Assembly: GCF_000429685.1 (NCBI RefSeq)
Contig: NZ_AUCI01000010.1
Span: 98,233 to 162,232, forward strand
DNA from: Salibacterium aidingense DSM 18341
GTDB lineage: Bacteria > Bacillota > Bacilli > Bacillales > Marinococcaceae
Direction of reading: 5' to 3'
DNA length: 64,000 nt
Numbering within the stretch: the first letter of the stretch is position 1; each line of letters begins with the position of its first letter. The translations under genes and the position numbers were made by a program. Below the pieces are notes generated by a model. That model searched no databases, had not been told where the DNA came from, and worked only from the letters and a program-made list of their open reading frames with translations. Of this stretch, positions 18,629 to 27,979 are shown piece by piece.

Positions 18629-20362
18629 ATGAATAAAAAAGCTTTAATCAACGCGCTGGAATCCATTGCGGTATATATGGAAATAAGAGGGGAAAATACG
18701 TTTAAAGTATCAGCGTATAGAAAAGCAGCGCAGGCATTGGAACAGGACGAACGTTCTCTTTCTGAAATAGAAGATCCGGCCTCTTTAAATGGAATAGGAA
18801 AAGGCACAGCAGCTGTAATCGAAGAACTGCGGGACACGAATCAGTCGGAACTGCTGGAGTCTTTAAAGGAAGAAGTGCCTTCTGGTTTGGTGCCTCTTCT
18901 GGATTTACCAGGCCTTGGCGGAAAAAAAATTGCCAAGCTGTACCAGGAGCTTGGTGTCACGGATGCAGCCTCGCTGAAGAAAGCATGTGAAGCTGGACAG
19001 GTTCAACAACTATCAGGATTTGGAACGAAAACGGAAGAGAATATACTTGAGGCTTTAAAAGATATGGGGAATCGGCCGGAACGTCTGCCTATATCATTTA
19101 TGCTGGAAGCAGCCGATATGTTTGAAAGGGAAATAGAAAACCAGGTAGATGTAGAGCATTGGGCAAGAGCCGGCAGCCTGCGCCGTATGGAAGAAACAGT
19201 GAAGGATCTGGATTATGTTATGGCGGTGCAAGACCCAGATCCTATCCGCGCGCAGTTAAAACAGATTTCTTATGTCTCGGATATCATTGCTGACGGACCG
19301 TCAAAGGTGTCACTGGAACTGGCCTTTTCCTATCCTGTCCAGGTGGATATCCGTTTAGTAGAGGAAGAGGCTTTTGCCACGGCACTGCATCATTTCACCG
19401 GTTCGAAGGAGCATAATGTCCATTTACGCCAAATAGCCAAAGCTCAGGGAGAAAGAATGAGTGAATATGGAATTGAAAATCTTGAAACCGGAGAAATTTC
19501 TACCTTTTCTTCTGAGAAAGATTTTTTCAGCCATTTCGATCTGCATTACATCCCGCCGGAAGCAAGACTGGGCCGTGATGAAACCGAATGGTTCCGTGAA
19601 CCGTATGAAACGGTAAAACGTACAGATATCCGCGGGGATCTTCATATGCATACAACCTGGAGTGACGGCGCTCTATCTATTGAAGAGATGGCGGAAGAAG
19701 CACGCAGCCACGGGCATGAATGGATAGCCATTACGGATCATTCAAAATTCCTGCAGGTGGCCCATGGCTTAAATGAAGAAAGATTACTCCGGCAGATAGA
19801 AGAAGTACGACGCGTGAATGAAAAATATGACGATTTCACCGTGCTGGCCGGGATTGAAATGGATATCCGTCCTGATGGTACGCTGGATATTGAAGAAGAT
19901 GTCCTTCGCCGGCTTGATGTAGTAATAGCATCGATCCATTCCTCTTTCTCCCAAAAGAGAGAAGAAATCATGAAACGCCTGGAAGCAGCTGTGGAAAGTC
20001 CGTATGTAAACGTCATAGCCCATCCGACCGGCCGTTTGATCGGAAGGAGAAGCGGTTATGATGCGGATGTGGATACATTAATCGAGAAAGCTGCGGCAAA
20101 CGGCACGGCCCTGGAGTTGAACGCCAACCCAAACCGGCTTGATTTATCCGCGGAATGGCTCCGAAAAGCAAGAGAGGCAGGAACAACTATTGCTATTAAT
20201 ACAGATGCACACAGCCCGAAAATGCTGGGCCATATGGAAATCGGCACAGGTATTGCGAGAAAAGCACTGCTGCAGAAAGAACAGATTTTGAACACACGGA
20301 ATGTAGACGGACTCCTTCCGTTTTTACAGGAAAAACGGAAGACAGAAGACCGGCAAGGATGA
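18629..20362 (+). CDS. polX: DNA polymerase/3'-5' exonuclease PolX
   Basis: 577 residues. N-terminal polymerase-beta-like part with helix-hairpin-helix motifs (LNGIGKGTAAVIEEL, LPGLGGKKIAKLY), nucleotidyltransferase palm (GSLRRMEETVKDLDYV, with the catalytic DLD), then a C-terminal PHP phosphoesterase domain starting DLHMHTTWSDG and containing ITDHSK, IEMDI, IHSSF, AHPTGR and NTDAH metal ligands. The enzyme fills gaps in base excision repair. Start after ATAGGAGG. A GGCGCTTTGCGCTTTTC repeat-like stretch (18594-18610) lies just upstream. Confidence 0.95.
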   Translation: MNKKALINALESIAVYMEIRGENTFKVSAYRKAAQALEQDERSLSEIEDPASLNGIGKGTAAVIEELRDTNQSELLESLKEEVPSGLVPLLDLPGLGGKKIAKLYQELGVTDAASLKKACEAGQVQQLSGFGTKTEENILEALKDMGNRPERLPISFMLEAADMFEREIENQVDVEHWARAGSLRRMEETVKDLDYVMAVQDPDPIRAQLKQISYVSDIIADGPSKVSLELAFSYPVQVDIRLVEEEAFATALHHFTGSKEHNVHLRQIAKAQGERMSEYGIENLETGEISTFSSEKDFFSHFDLHYIPPEARLGRDETEWFREPYETVKRTDIRGDLHMHTTWSDGALSIEEMAEEARSHGHEWIAITDHSKFLQVAHGLNEERLLRQIEEVRRVNEKYDDFTVLAGIEMDIRPDGTLDIEEDVLRRLDVVIASIHSSFSQKREEIMKRLEAAVESPYVNVIAHPTGRLIGRRSGYDADVDTLIEKAAANGTALELNANPNRLDLSAEWLRKAREAGTTIAINTDAHSPKMLGHMEIGTGIARKALLQKEQILNTRNVDGLLPFLQEKRKTEDRQG

Positions 20363-20395
20363 TTGGACAGCAAGTTTTTTGAAAGGATGACAGGC

Positions 20396-22753
20396 ATGAA
20401 TGCACGAGTACTCCGTGTGCTGGAATATGACAAAATGAAAGAACAGCTGAAGGAACATGTCGCGTCGTCTCTCGGGCGTAGAAAGACAGAGGCGCTTGAG
20501 CCGTATACGGATCTGGGAACGGCCAGACGGGAGCAGAAAAGAACGGAGGAAGGTGCAAAAGTCCTCCGCCTGAAAGGACAGGCTCCACTAGGCGGCATTA
20601 CTGATATTAACGCTCATCTGAAACGGGCCCAGATCGGTGGAACCTTACATGCCGGGGAACTCCTGGAAATAGCAGATACCATTTATGGCGGCCGCCGGAT
20701 CAAGACATTTATTGAAACGATGGTGGAAGAAGAGGTAGACCTGCCGCAGCTTGCAGAGCTGACAGCCCCGATCACGCCATTAACCGATTTGGAACGAGAG
20801 ATTAAACAATCCATTGATGAGCATGGGGGAGTTCTTGACTCCGCCACCCCTGCTCTGCGCAGCATCCGCCAAAAAATCCGCGGCACAGAAGCGGAGATCC
20901 GCTCCAAGCTGGAACAACTGACCAGATCGTCCGGGCAGCAGAAGAAGTTATCCGATGCTATTGTTACCATCCGGAATGATCGTTATGTCGTACCGGTAAA
21001 ACAGGAATACCGTTCTTCCTTTGGTGGAATTGTGCATGATCAGTCGGCTTCCGGTGCTACGCTGTTCATTGAACCTCAGTCTGTTGTGACGATGAATAAT
21101 CAATTAAATGAAGTACGTGGACAGGAAAGACAGGAAATAGAACGTATTTTAAAAGAACTTTCCGGAAAGGTACAGGACGCCGTGGAAGAACTGCTGGAGA
21201 ATGTACATTACCTGGCGGAACTGGATTTTCTTTTTACGAAATCTTATTATGCCAAAGCGTTAAAAGCAACTCAACCCCGCTTGAATGGAGAAGGACGTCT
21301 TCATTTTAAACAGGCCAAGCATCCACTTCTGCCTGAAAAAGAAGTAGTTCCAATAGATGTAGAGCTGGGAAACACCTTCTCTTCCCTTGTTATTACCGGC
21401 CCGAATACAGGCGGCAAAACGGTCACACTAAAAACGGCAGGACTTCTGACGTTAATGGCTCAGTCCGGATTGTTTCTGCCGGTGGAAGAGGACTCCGAGG
21501 CAGCCGTATTTGCAGCCGTATTTGCCGATATAGGCGACGAACAGTCGATTGAGCAAAGTTTAAGTACCTTTTCCTCGCACATGACAAATATCGTGGACAT
21601 TTTAGAAAAAGTCGACGACGAAAGTCTTGTTTTATTTGATGAAATCGGAGCCGGTACAGATCCGACCGAAGGGGCTGCACTCGCGGTATCTATACTGGAT
21701 TACGTGTATGACAGAGGGGCAAAACTGGTCGCCACGACTCACTTCAGCGAACTGAAAGGCTATGCCTATAATCGAGAAGGAGTGATGAACGCCAGTGTCG
21801 AGTTCGATGTGGAGACGCTTCGGCCGACATACCGTCTGTTGACCGGCATTCCCGGCCGGAGTAATGCGTTTGCCATATCACGAAGACTCGGCCTGGATGA
21901 ATCCATTATAGAAGCTGCTGAATCGGAAGTGAATGCCGATGCCCGCCAAGTCGAAAATATGATCACCTCCCTGGAAGAAAGACAGCGGGAGGCTGAAACG
22001 GAATGGGAAGAAGCACGAAAAACACGGGAGGAAGCAGATCAACTGCATCGTGAACTGGAACAAAACTTGAAGGAACTGGATCAGAAAAAACAGGATGTAC
22101 TGGCTTCAGCCGAAGATAAAGCGCAGAAAGAACTGGAAAAAGCGCGCTCAGAAGCAGACGCTGTGATTCAAGATCTACGGGAACTGCAAAAGCAGGGGCA
22201 TCACGTAAAAGAACATGAACTGATTGATGCAAAAAAACGAATGGACCAAGCGGAGCCCGATTTAAAAAAACGCCAAGAGAAACTGAAGAAACAGGCAGAG
22301 AAAGAGAAAACGTTTGAACCGGGAGATGAGGTAAAGGTCCTCAGCTTCGGCCAGCAGGGGCAGGTGCTCGAAAAAACAGGGAGCAAGGAATACCGGGTCC
22401 AGCTGGGTATTATGAAAGTAAATGTTAAAGCAGACGACATGGAAAAAATGAAAACAGAACCTGTGAAACAACCGATACGGCCGATGGCGAAGGTCTCTGC
22501 GAATTCATCCGTGAAGCCCGAACTGGATTTGCGCGGGGTGCGTTATGAAGATGCGATGAGAGAAGTAGAAAAGTATCTTGACGATGCCGTGCTGGCCGGA
22601 TACCCTCAGGTTCATATCATTCATGGGAAAGGAACCGGAGCACTGAGAAAAGGAGTGAAAGAACTCCTGAAAAAGCATCCGAGTGTGGCTGAGACTCGGG
22701 ATGGCGGTATGAATGAAGGCGGGATCGGCAATACTGTAGCCCGTCTGAAATGA
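20396..22753 (+). CDS. mutS2: Endonuclease MutS2
   Basis: 785 residues from ATG 20396, identical in length to B. subtilis MutS2. The frame is open back to a TTG at 20363 directly after polX but without a proper ribosome site. ABC-type ATPase with Walker A GPNTGGKT, Walker B/signature LFDEIGAGTDPTEGAAL, a long charged coiled coil (about 515-630) and a C-terminal Smr nuclease domain (LDLRGVRYEDAM ... IIHGKGTGALRKGV). MutS2 suppresses homologous recombination and, in B. subtilis, acts on collided ribosomes. Lacks the mismatch-recognition domain of MutS. Confidence 0.95.
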   Translation: MNARVLRVLEYDKMKEQLKEHVASSLGRRKTEALEPYTDLGTARREQKRTEEGAKVLRLKGQAPLGGITDINAHLKRAQIGGTLHAGELLEIADTIYGGRRIKTFIETMVEEEVDLPQLAELTAPITPLTDLEREIKQSIDEHGGVLDSATPALRSIRQKIRGTEAEIRSKLEQLTRSSGQQKKLSDAIVTIRNDRYVVPVKQEYRSSFGGIVHDQSASGATLFIEPQSVVTMNNQLNEVRGQERQEIERILKELSGKVQDAVEELLENVHYLAELDFLFTKSYYAKALKATQPRLNGEGRLHFKQAKHPLLPEKEVVPIDVELGNTFSSLVITGPNTGGKTVTLKTAGLLTLMAQSGLFLPVEEDSEAAVFAAVFADIGDEQSIEQSLSTFSSHMTNIVDILEKVDDESLVLFDEIGAGTDPTEGAALAVSILDYVYDRGAKLVATTHFSELKGYAYNREGVMNASVEFDVETLRPTYRLLTGIPGRSNAFAISRRLGLDESIIEAAESEVNADARQVENMITSLEERQREAETEWEEARKTREEADQLHRELEQNLKELDQKKQDVLASAEDKAQKELEKARSEADAVIQDLRELQKQGHHVKEHELIDAKKRMDQAEPDLKKRQEKLKKQAEKEKTFEPGDEVKVLSFGQQGQVLEKTGSKEYRVQLGIMKVNVKADDMEKMKTEPVKQPIRPMAKVSANSSVKPELDLRGVRYEDAMREVEKYLDDAVLAGYPQVHIIHGKGTGALRKGVKELLKKHPSVAETRDGGMNEGGIGNTVARLK

Positions 22754-22783
22754 GCAGGGATGTAGGAAGAGGGAGGCGCAGAA

Positions 22784-23194
22784 ATGGAAACTCTGATGCA
22801 GAATCCATTTGTAGAGACTGCTGCCAATTTCAGTGTGGCAGTTCTCTCATTGATTGTATTTTTGGCCGTGTTTGAAACCATTACGTCCTATAAAAACTGG
22901 GAAGAAATTAAAAAAGGAAATATTGCTGTGGCGCTGGCTACCGGAGGAAAACTATTTGGAGTCGCCAACATTTTTCATTTTTCGATTGAGCACAATGACG
23001 CTATTTTAACGATGGTCCTTTGGGGGGCCTACGGATTTGTTCTGCTTGTTTTCAGTTATGTCATGTTTGAGTTTTTGACGCCAATGTTTAAAGTGGATGA
23101 TGAAATAGCAGCGGATAATCGTGCGGTCGGCCTGATTTCCTTTATTATTTCTACAGGGATGTCCTTTGTTATAGGGGCCGGGATTTTAGCATAG
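22784..23194 (+). CDS. yshE: DUF350 membrane protein (YshE)
   Basis: 136 residues with four membrane helices and the DUF350 pattern, including a glycine-rich end (ISTGMSFVIGAGILA). It lies after mutS2 and before lcfA, as yshE does in B. subtilis. Function unknown. Start after GAGGGAGG. Confidence 0.88.
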   Translation: METLMQNPFVETAANFSVAVLSLIVFLAVFETITSYKNWEEIKKGNIAVALATGGKLFGVANIFHFSIEHNDAILTMVLWGAYGFVLLVFSYVMFEFLTPMFKVDDEIAADNRAVGLISFIISTGMSFVIGAGILA

Positions 23195-23218
23195 CCTGAA
23201 AGATGGGAGAGAAACACG

Positions 23219-23302
23219 GTGGAACGATTAGCCAAAATTTTAATCTTATGCTGCATCATTTTTATATTATCTGGAGCTGTGTATTTATTGTTTTTTTCTT
23301 GA
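23219..23302 (+). CDS. Possible 27-residue hydrophobic peptide
   Basis: A GTG after GGGAGAG opens a short frame beginning VERLAKILILCCIIFILSG and ending YLLFFS, essentially one membrane helix with a charged N-terminus. It follows the DUF350 gene by 24 bases and could be co-transcribed. No family recognised; spacing from the ribosome site is somewhat long. It may be a real small membrane protein or chance. Confidence 0.35.
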   Translation: MERLAKILILCCIIFILSGAVYLLFFS

Positions 23303-23680
23303 AAATCAGGGATTCTTCCAAAAATCCCCGTACTGCCGGCATTTCAACGGGAGGGGAAAGCATCCGCCTGGAGCGGATGTATTGTAAAACCAGGCCATTC
23401 CAGCGGTGTGGGACAAAAAAGTATAAATAAAAACCCGAACATTCCGCAGTATGTATAAAATAAGCAACGAATAAGCGCAGTATTTTGACGTAGCGTAGGA
23501 TGGGTTGCACAAAAAATTCCGAACGATTTATGGAATAATCGTTCGGAATCTTTTATTTCTCCAATAGAAGAACCTTTATTGAAGCGGGCGCCTTGCGCAT
23601 TTCTTCATATGTTTCTCCATGTTCTATTATGCAAGCGGTGGCATTAAAATGGTAGTAGGATGAAAAGGAGGTTGGTACGG
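23303..23680. repeat. Gene-free interval with CCGAACG repeat copy B and other hairpins
   Basis: Holds a hairpin CATCCGC-CTGGA-GCGGATG (about 23361-23379), a half-element TGTGGGACAAAAAA (23407-23420) followed by an inverted CCGAAC half, and the complete hairpin ATTCCGAACGATT (23516-23528) / AATCGTTCGGAAT (23537-23549) with a T-rich tail. It also has a GGGCGCCTTGCGCATTTC stretch near 23586. No gene recognised. Confidence 0.75.
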
Positions 23681-25375
23681 GTGTCAGAAAAAAAGTGGCT
23701 TTCCCACTATCCAGACCAGATCCCTGCTTCTTTGCCGTATGAAAAAAGGACGCTGCCATCGTATTTGGCCGAGGCGTCACGCACGTGTCCTGCAAAGCCA
23801 GCTCTTTATTTTATGGGGAAAACGATGACGTATAAAGAATTGTACAATGAAGCGGTTCGGCTGGCAAACCAACTCGAAGCTCTCGGGGTGCAGCAAGGAG
23901 ACCGGGTGGCAATCATGCTGCCTAACACTCCACAGGCTGTTATCTGTTATTATGGGTCTCTATTGGCAGGAGCAGTGGTGGTACAGACGAATCCTCTTTA
24001 TGTGGAAAAGGAAATAGAACATCAGCTGCACGATTCCGGTGCTAAAGTGATGATTTGTCTTGATATTCTATTTCCGAGAGTCGAAAGGATATGGAAGCAG
24101 AGTCCGCTCGAACAGGTGATTGTCACAAGTATAAAAGACTACCTCCCCTTTCCAAAAAGGATCCTTTATCCGCTTGTTCAGAAAAAGAAGGGTGCCGGGA
24201 AAGCCTCTATTCCCTATACAGACTATACCCACCGTTTCACCAATCTTCTTGAAAATGCTGATTTGAGACTTCCTGATGTTTCTGTTGACCCGGAGAAAGA
24301 CCTCGCTCTCCTGCAGTACACTGGAGGAACAACCGGCCCGGCTAAAGGAGTCATGCTGACGCATTATAATCTTGTCGCGAACACAATTCAGGCTGGAGCA
24401 TGGATGTACCGCATGCGGGAAGGGGAAGAAACAACGCTCGCCGCTTTACCTTTTTTCCACGTCTATGGAATGACAGTAGTCATGAATTTTTCGATCATGT
24501 ATCAGGCGAAAATGATTATTCTCCCCAAATTTTCCCCTATCCCAGCCCTGAAGGCCATTCATAAACACCGCGTCACTCTTTTTCCTGGCACACCTACAAT
24601 GTATATAGGGCTGATCCATGAACCTTCCTTGAGAAATTACAAGGTCTCCTCTATTAAAGCATGTTTAAGCGGATCCGCACCGCTTCCGCTGGAGGTCCAG
24701 GAACGATTTGAAGCACTTTCCGGCGGGAGGCTGGTGGAAGGCTACGGGCTCACGGAAACATCTCCGGTAGTCATTTCCTCCCCAATCTGGGGAAAACGAA
24801 AACAGGGAAGTATCGGCCTTCCCTGGCCGGATACAGAAGTTTCCGTATTATCGCCCAAAACAGGTGAACCAGCGGCATCCGGGGAGATCGGAGAAATCAT
24901 GGTCAAAGGCCCTCAGGTAATGAAGGGGTACTGGAACCAGCCGGAAGAAACGGCTTCTGTTTTTCAGGACGGATGGCTGCTAACCGGCGATATGGGGTAT
25001 CAGGATGAGGATGGTTATTTTTACATTGTCGACCGCAAGAAAGATATGATAATAGCCGGAGGCTTTAATATCTACCCGCGTGAAATAGAGGAAGTATTGT
25101 ATGAGCACGCCGCTATTCAGGAGGCAGCGGTAATCGGCATACCTGATCACTACCGGGGGGAAACAGTGAAAGCTTTCATCGTGTTAAAAGAAAATCAGCG
25201 TTTGAGCGCAGAAGAAGTAGAAATGTTCTGCCGCAAACATCTGGCCGCTTATAAAGTACCAACACATTATGAATTTAAACAAGAACTTCCGAAAACAATG
25301 GTAGGAAAAGTACTGCGCCGGGTTCTGGCAGAAGAAGAGATGCGAAAAGCAGAGGACGAGGAGACGGCTCGTTGA
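23681..25375 (+). CDS. lcfA: Long-chain fatty-acid--CoA ligase, first copy
   Basis: 564 residues from a GTG nine bases after AAAGGAGG; the ATG at 23660 precedes that site and is rejected. ANL superfamily enzyme that activates fatty acids with ATP and CoA. Motifs: the P-loop YTGGTTGPAKGVMLTH, FFHVYGMT, VEGYGLTETSP, LTGDMGYQDEDGYF and the hinge DRKKDMIIAGGFNIYPREIEE, with the catalytic Lys in KTMVGKVLRR. Strongly similar along its length to the gene that follows, so a tandem duplication. No FadR box was seen in front of this copy. Confidence 0.93.
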   Translation: MSEKKWLSHYPDQIPASLPYEKRTLPSYLAEASRTCPAKPALYFMGKTMTYKELYNEAVRLANQLEALGVQQGDRVAIMLPNTPQAVICYYGSLLAGAVVVQTNPLYVEKEIEHQLHDSGAKVMICLDILFPRVERIWKQSPLEQVIVTSIKDYLPFPKRILYPLVQKKKGAGKASIPYTDYTHRFTNLLENADLRLPDVSVDPEKDLALLQYTGGTTGPAKGVMLTHYNLVANTIQAGAWMYRMREGEETTLAALPFFHVYGMTVVMNFSIMYQAKMIILPKFSPIPALKAIHKHRVTLFPGTPTMYIGLIHEPSLRNYKVSSIKACLSGSAPLPLEVQERFEALSGGRLVEGYGLTETSPVVISSPIWGKRKQGSIGLPWPDTEVSVLSPKTGEPAASGEIGEIMVKGPQVMKGYWNQPEETASVFQDGWLLTGDMGYQDEDGYFYIVDRKKDMIIAGGFNIYPREIEEVLYEHAAIQEAAVIGIPDHYRGETVKAFIVLKENQRLSAEEVEMFCRKHLAAYKVPTHYEFKQELPKTMVGKVLRRVLAEEEMRKAEDEETAR

Positions 25376-25420
25376 TAAAACTAAAGATAGACCTCGCTCA
25401 AAAAAGTTATATCATCTTAA

Positions 25421-25455
25421 TGAAAACGCTTTAAAAATGAATGGTTATTCATTAT
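25421..25455 (+). promoter_or_regulatory. cre-like site and FadR box upstream of the second lcfA
   Basis: TGAAAACGCTTTAA (25421-25434) fits the CcpA cre consensus except one base. Four bases on, TGAATGGTTATTCATTAT (25438-25455) resembles the FadR operator seen perfectly in front of fadR (27251-27268). Together they suggest repression by glucose (CcpA) and relief by long-chain acyl-CoA (FadR). Confidence 0.7.
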
Positions 25456-25515
25456 AATAGGAGCGAGAGAAGAATCATCTGCCAGTGGAATAGGGAGACG
25501 AGGAGGAGAAACCGG

Positions 25516-27201
25516 TTGCGGACGATTGAAGAAAACGTATGGTTTCAACAGTATCCTGATGAGATCCCTCGCACTATTTCTTATGAAAATAAACCTTTGC
25601 CTGCTTTTTTGGAGGAAGCTGCCGAAGAATTTCCTGAGAATAAAGCAATTAGTTTTTATGGAAGAAAATGGACGTATGAAGAGCTACTAAAGGATGCTGC
25701 TGCTTTTGCCAACGAAATAGTTTCCTTTGGGGTCAAAAAAGGGGACCGGGTGGCAGTCATGCTGCCGAATACCCCCCAGTCTGTTATTAGTTATTATGGG
25801 GCGCTTATGACAGGAGCGGTGGTAGTGCAAACCAATCCATTGTATATGGAGCGGGAGCTTCTCCATCAGCTGAAGGATTCCGAAGCAAAAATAATGGTGT
25901 GTCTCGATGACATATTCCCAAGAGTGATGGCAGTTCTCGAAGAAACCAGGCTGGAACACATTATCGTAACAAGCATTCAGGATGGGCTTCCCTTTCCTAA
26001 AAATAAGTTCTACTCTTGGTTCCGGCATAAACCAGGCGGAACTATCGTTGATATTCAATACGGAAATACCATTCATTCTTTTGAACGTATTATTCGGCGG
26101 GGCAGCTGCCAGCTTCCGGAGGTAAATCTTGATCCCAAGGAAGATTTGGCGCTGCTCCAGTATACAGGCGGAACCACTGGCGCAGCAAAGGGCGTAATGC
26201 TCACCCATTTCAATCTCGTTTCCAATACGACGCAGTGTCTTTCATGGATGTATAAAATGAAAAAAGGGCAGGAGAAAAACCTCGCTGTGCTCCCTTTTTT
26301 TCACGTCTATGGAATGACGGTCTCCATGAACCTGTCGATCATGAACGCCGCAGAATTAGTCATTTTACCGAAATTCCATCCCAAACAAGTGTTAAAAATA
26401 ATAGAAAAAGAGAAAATCACGTTGTTTCCCGGGGCACCAACGATGTATATCAGTTTACTTCAGGAGAAAAAAACAGAGGCTTATGATTTATCCAGTATCC
26501 GTGCCTGTATCAGTGGATCGGCTTCGCTTCCCGCTGACGTCCAACAACAGTTTGAACGGTTAAGCGGCGGCAGGCTGGTAGAGGGATATGGTTTAACGGA
26601 AGCTTCGCCGGTGACGCATTGCAATCTGCTCTGGGGCCCCCGGCAGGAAGGAAGTATCGGACTGCCGTGGCCGGACACGGAAGCTGCAGTACTTTCTCAG
26701 AGAACCGGGGAGTTTGCGGAACCGGGAGAAATTGGTGAGATCGTCGTCCGCGGCCCGCAGGTGATGAAAGGATACTGGCGATCTCCTGAAGAGACAGGAC
26801 GTGCGTTTATAAATGAATGGCTGTTAACCGGGGATATGGGATATATGGATGAAAAAGGCTCGTTTTTCATTGTGGATAGAAAAAAAGATATGATAATCGC
26901 CGGGGGCTTTAATATTTACCCACGGGAAATTGAAGAAATTTTATATGAGCACGAGGCGGTGCAGGAAGCAGTTGTGGTGGGGGTTCCGGATACGTACCGA
27001 GGAGAAACAGTAAAGGCCTTTATAGTAAAAAAACAAGGCGCTGCTATTGATGAGGAAGCACTGAGCCACTTCTGCCGGGAAAGACTTGCGGCTTTTAAAG
27101 TGCCGCGTGCCTATGAGTTCCGGGAAGAACTGCCGAAAACCAGTGTAGGTAAAGTACTAAGGCGGAAATTGAAGACCGGAGAAACGGAACCACGGGTCTA
27201 A
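25516..27201 (+). CDS. lcfA: Long-chain fatty-acid--CoA ligase, second copy
   Basis: 561 residues from a TTG nine bases after GAGGAGGAG. The open frame extends to 25441, but that region is the FadR box and ribosome site. Same motif set as its upstream paralogue: YTGGTTGAAKGVMLTHFN, FFHVYGMT, GYGLTEASP, DRKKDMIIAGGFNIYPRE, KTSVGKVLRRKL. Being the copy that carries the FadR box and lies next to fadR, it is the better match to B. subtilis lcfA. It activates fatty acids for beta-oxidation. Confidence 0.93.
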   Translation: MRTIEENVWFQQYPDEIPRTISYENKPLPAFLEEAAEEFPENKAISFYGRKWTYEELLKDAAAFANEIVSFGVKKGDRVAVMLPNTPQSVISYYGALMTGAVVVQTNPLYMERELLHQLKDSEAKIMVCLDDIFPRVMAVLEETRLEHIIVTSIQDGLPFPKNKFYSWFRHKPGGTIVDIQYGNTIHSFERIIRRGSCQLPEVNLDPKEDLALLQYTGGTTGAAKGVMLTHFNLVSNTTQCLSWMYKMKKGQEKNLAVLPFFHVYGMTVSMNLSIMNAAELVILPKFHPKQVLKIIEKEKITLFPGAPTMYISLLQEKKTEAYDLSSIRACISGSASLPADVQQQFERLSGGRLVEGYGLTEASPVTHCNLLWGPRQEGSIGLPWPDTEAAVLSQRTGEFAEPGEIGEIVVRGPQVMKGYWRSPEETGRAFINEWLLTGDMGYMDEKGSFFIVDRKKDMIIAGGFNIYPREIEEILYEHEAVQEAVVVGVPDTYRGETVKAFIVKKQGAAIDEEALSHFCRERLAAFKVPRAYEFREELPKTSVGKVLRRKLKTGETEPRV

Positions 27202-27218
27202 AATGCCTGGGAACCGTC

Positions 27219-27268
27219 TTGACAGGATTAATAAAAATATTTATAATATATGAATGAATAATCATTCA
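27219..27268 (+). promoter_or_regulatory. fadR promoter with FadR operator
   Basis: Consensus TTGACA (27219-27224), 17-base spacer and TATAAT (27242-27247). Then TGAATGAATAATCATTCA (27251-27268), a perfect palindrome that covers the transcription start. The arrangement implies autorepression of fadR-etfBA. Confidence 0.9.
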
Positions 27269-27322
27269 TATATTGGATCGAAAATAAAATCACGATACAC
27301 ATTTCAGGAAGGAAGTACATGG

Positions 27323-27919
27323 ATGAGTACGAAAAAAGGACCAAAGTACAACCAGATTATTGATGCTGCCGTCCGTGTAATTGCCCATAACGGCTACCAT
27401 CAGGCGCAGGTGTCAAAAATCGCAAAAGAAGCAGGTGTCGCAGACGGAACGATCTATTTATACTTCAAAAATAAAGAAGACATTTTGATTTCGCTGTTTG
27501 AAGTGAAAATGGGGGATTTCATTGAGCAGATCCGTGCCCGGTTAACCGAAGCTTCTACTATAGAAGAACAGCTGAAATTATTAGTGAAAATGCATTTGAA
27601 ACAATTGGCAGCTAATAAAGAACTGGCCGTGGTTACCCAGCTTGAGCTCCGGCAGTCGAATTATGAACTGCGTCAGAAAATCAATGAAGTACTCAGGGAT
27701 TATTTAAGCGTAATGGAGAATTTGTTGACGAGGGGCAAAGAACAGCACGTGTTTTCCCCGGAACTAAATGAAAAACTTGCCCGTCAGATGATTTTCGGAA
27801 CACTTGATGAAGTGGCGACGAACTGGGTAATGAAAGATTGCAAATATGATCTCGAAGCCTTGGCCGGACCGGTTTATGACATGCTCCTTGACGGCTTTGG
27901 AGCCAGAGTGAACGCCTAG
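27323..27919 (+). CDS. fadR: TetR-family fatty-acid regulator FadR
   Basis: 198 residues from ATG 27323 (site AGGAAGGA). Earlier in-frame starts lie within the operator. N-terminal TetR helix-turn-helix (YNQIIDAAVRVIAHNGYHQ then KIAKEAGVADGTIYLYFKNK) and a ligand-binding C-domain with VTQLELRQSNYELRQKINE and RQMIFGTLDEV, all typical of B. subtilis FadR. It represses beta-oxidation genes and is released by long-chain acyl-CoA. In B. subtilis fadB follows; here it is missing and etfB comes next. Confidence 0.95.
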   Translation: MSTKKGPKYNQIIDAAVRVIAHNGYHQAQVSKIAKEAGVADGTIYLYFKNKEDILISLFEVKMGDFIEQIRARLTEASTIEEQLKLLVKMHLKQLAANKELAVVTQLELRQSNYELRQKINEVLRDYLSVMENLLTRGKEQHVFSPELNEKLARQMIFGTLDEVATNWVMKDCKYDLEALAGPVYDMLLDGFGARVNA

Positions 27920-27979
27920 AGTCCGAGGCGCTCCTCCTTTCTTTTTTTGAAAACTTTTACATGACAGGAGGGACTGCAG

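Noticed and set aside
23203..23430. 75-codon frame after DUF350
   Set aside because: Crosses hairpins and lacks family features; the 27-residue GTG peptide in another frame is a better, though still weak, candidate.
27254..27322. Longer FadR N-terminus from 27254
   Set aside because: It begins inside the operator and lacks a ribosome site; the ATG at 27323 matches the family start.
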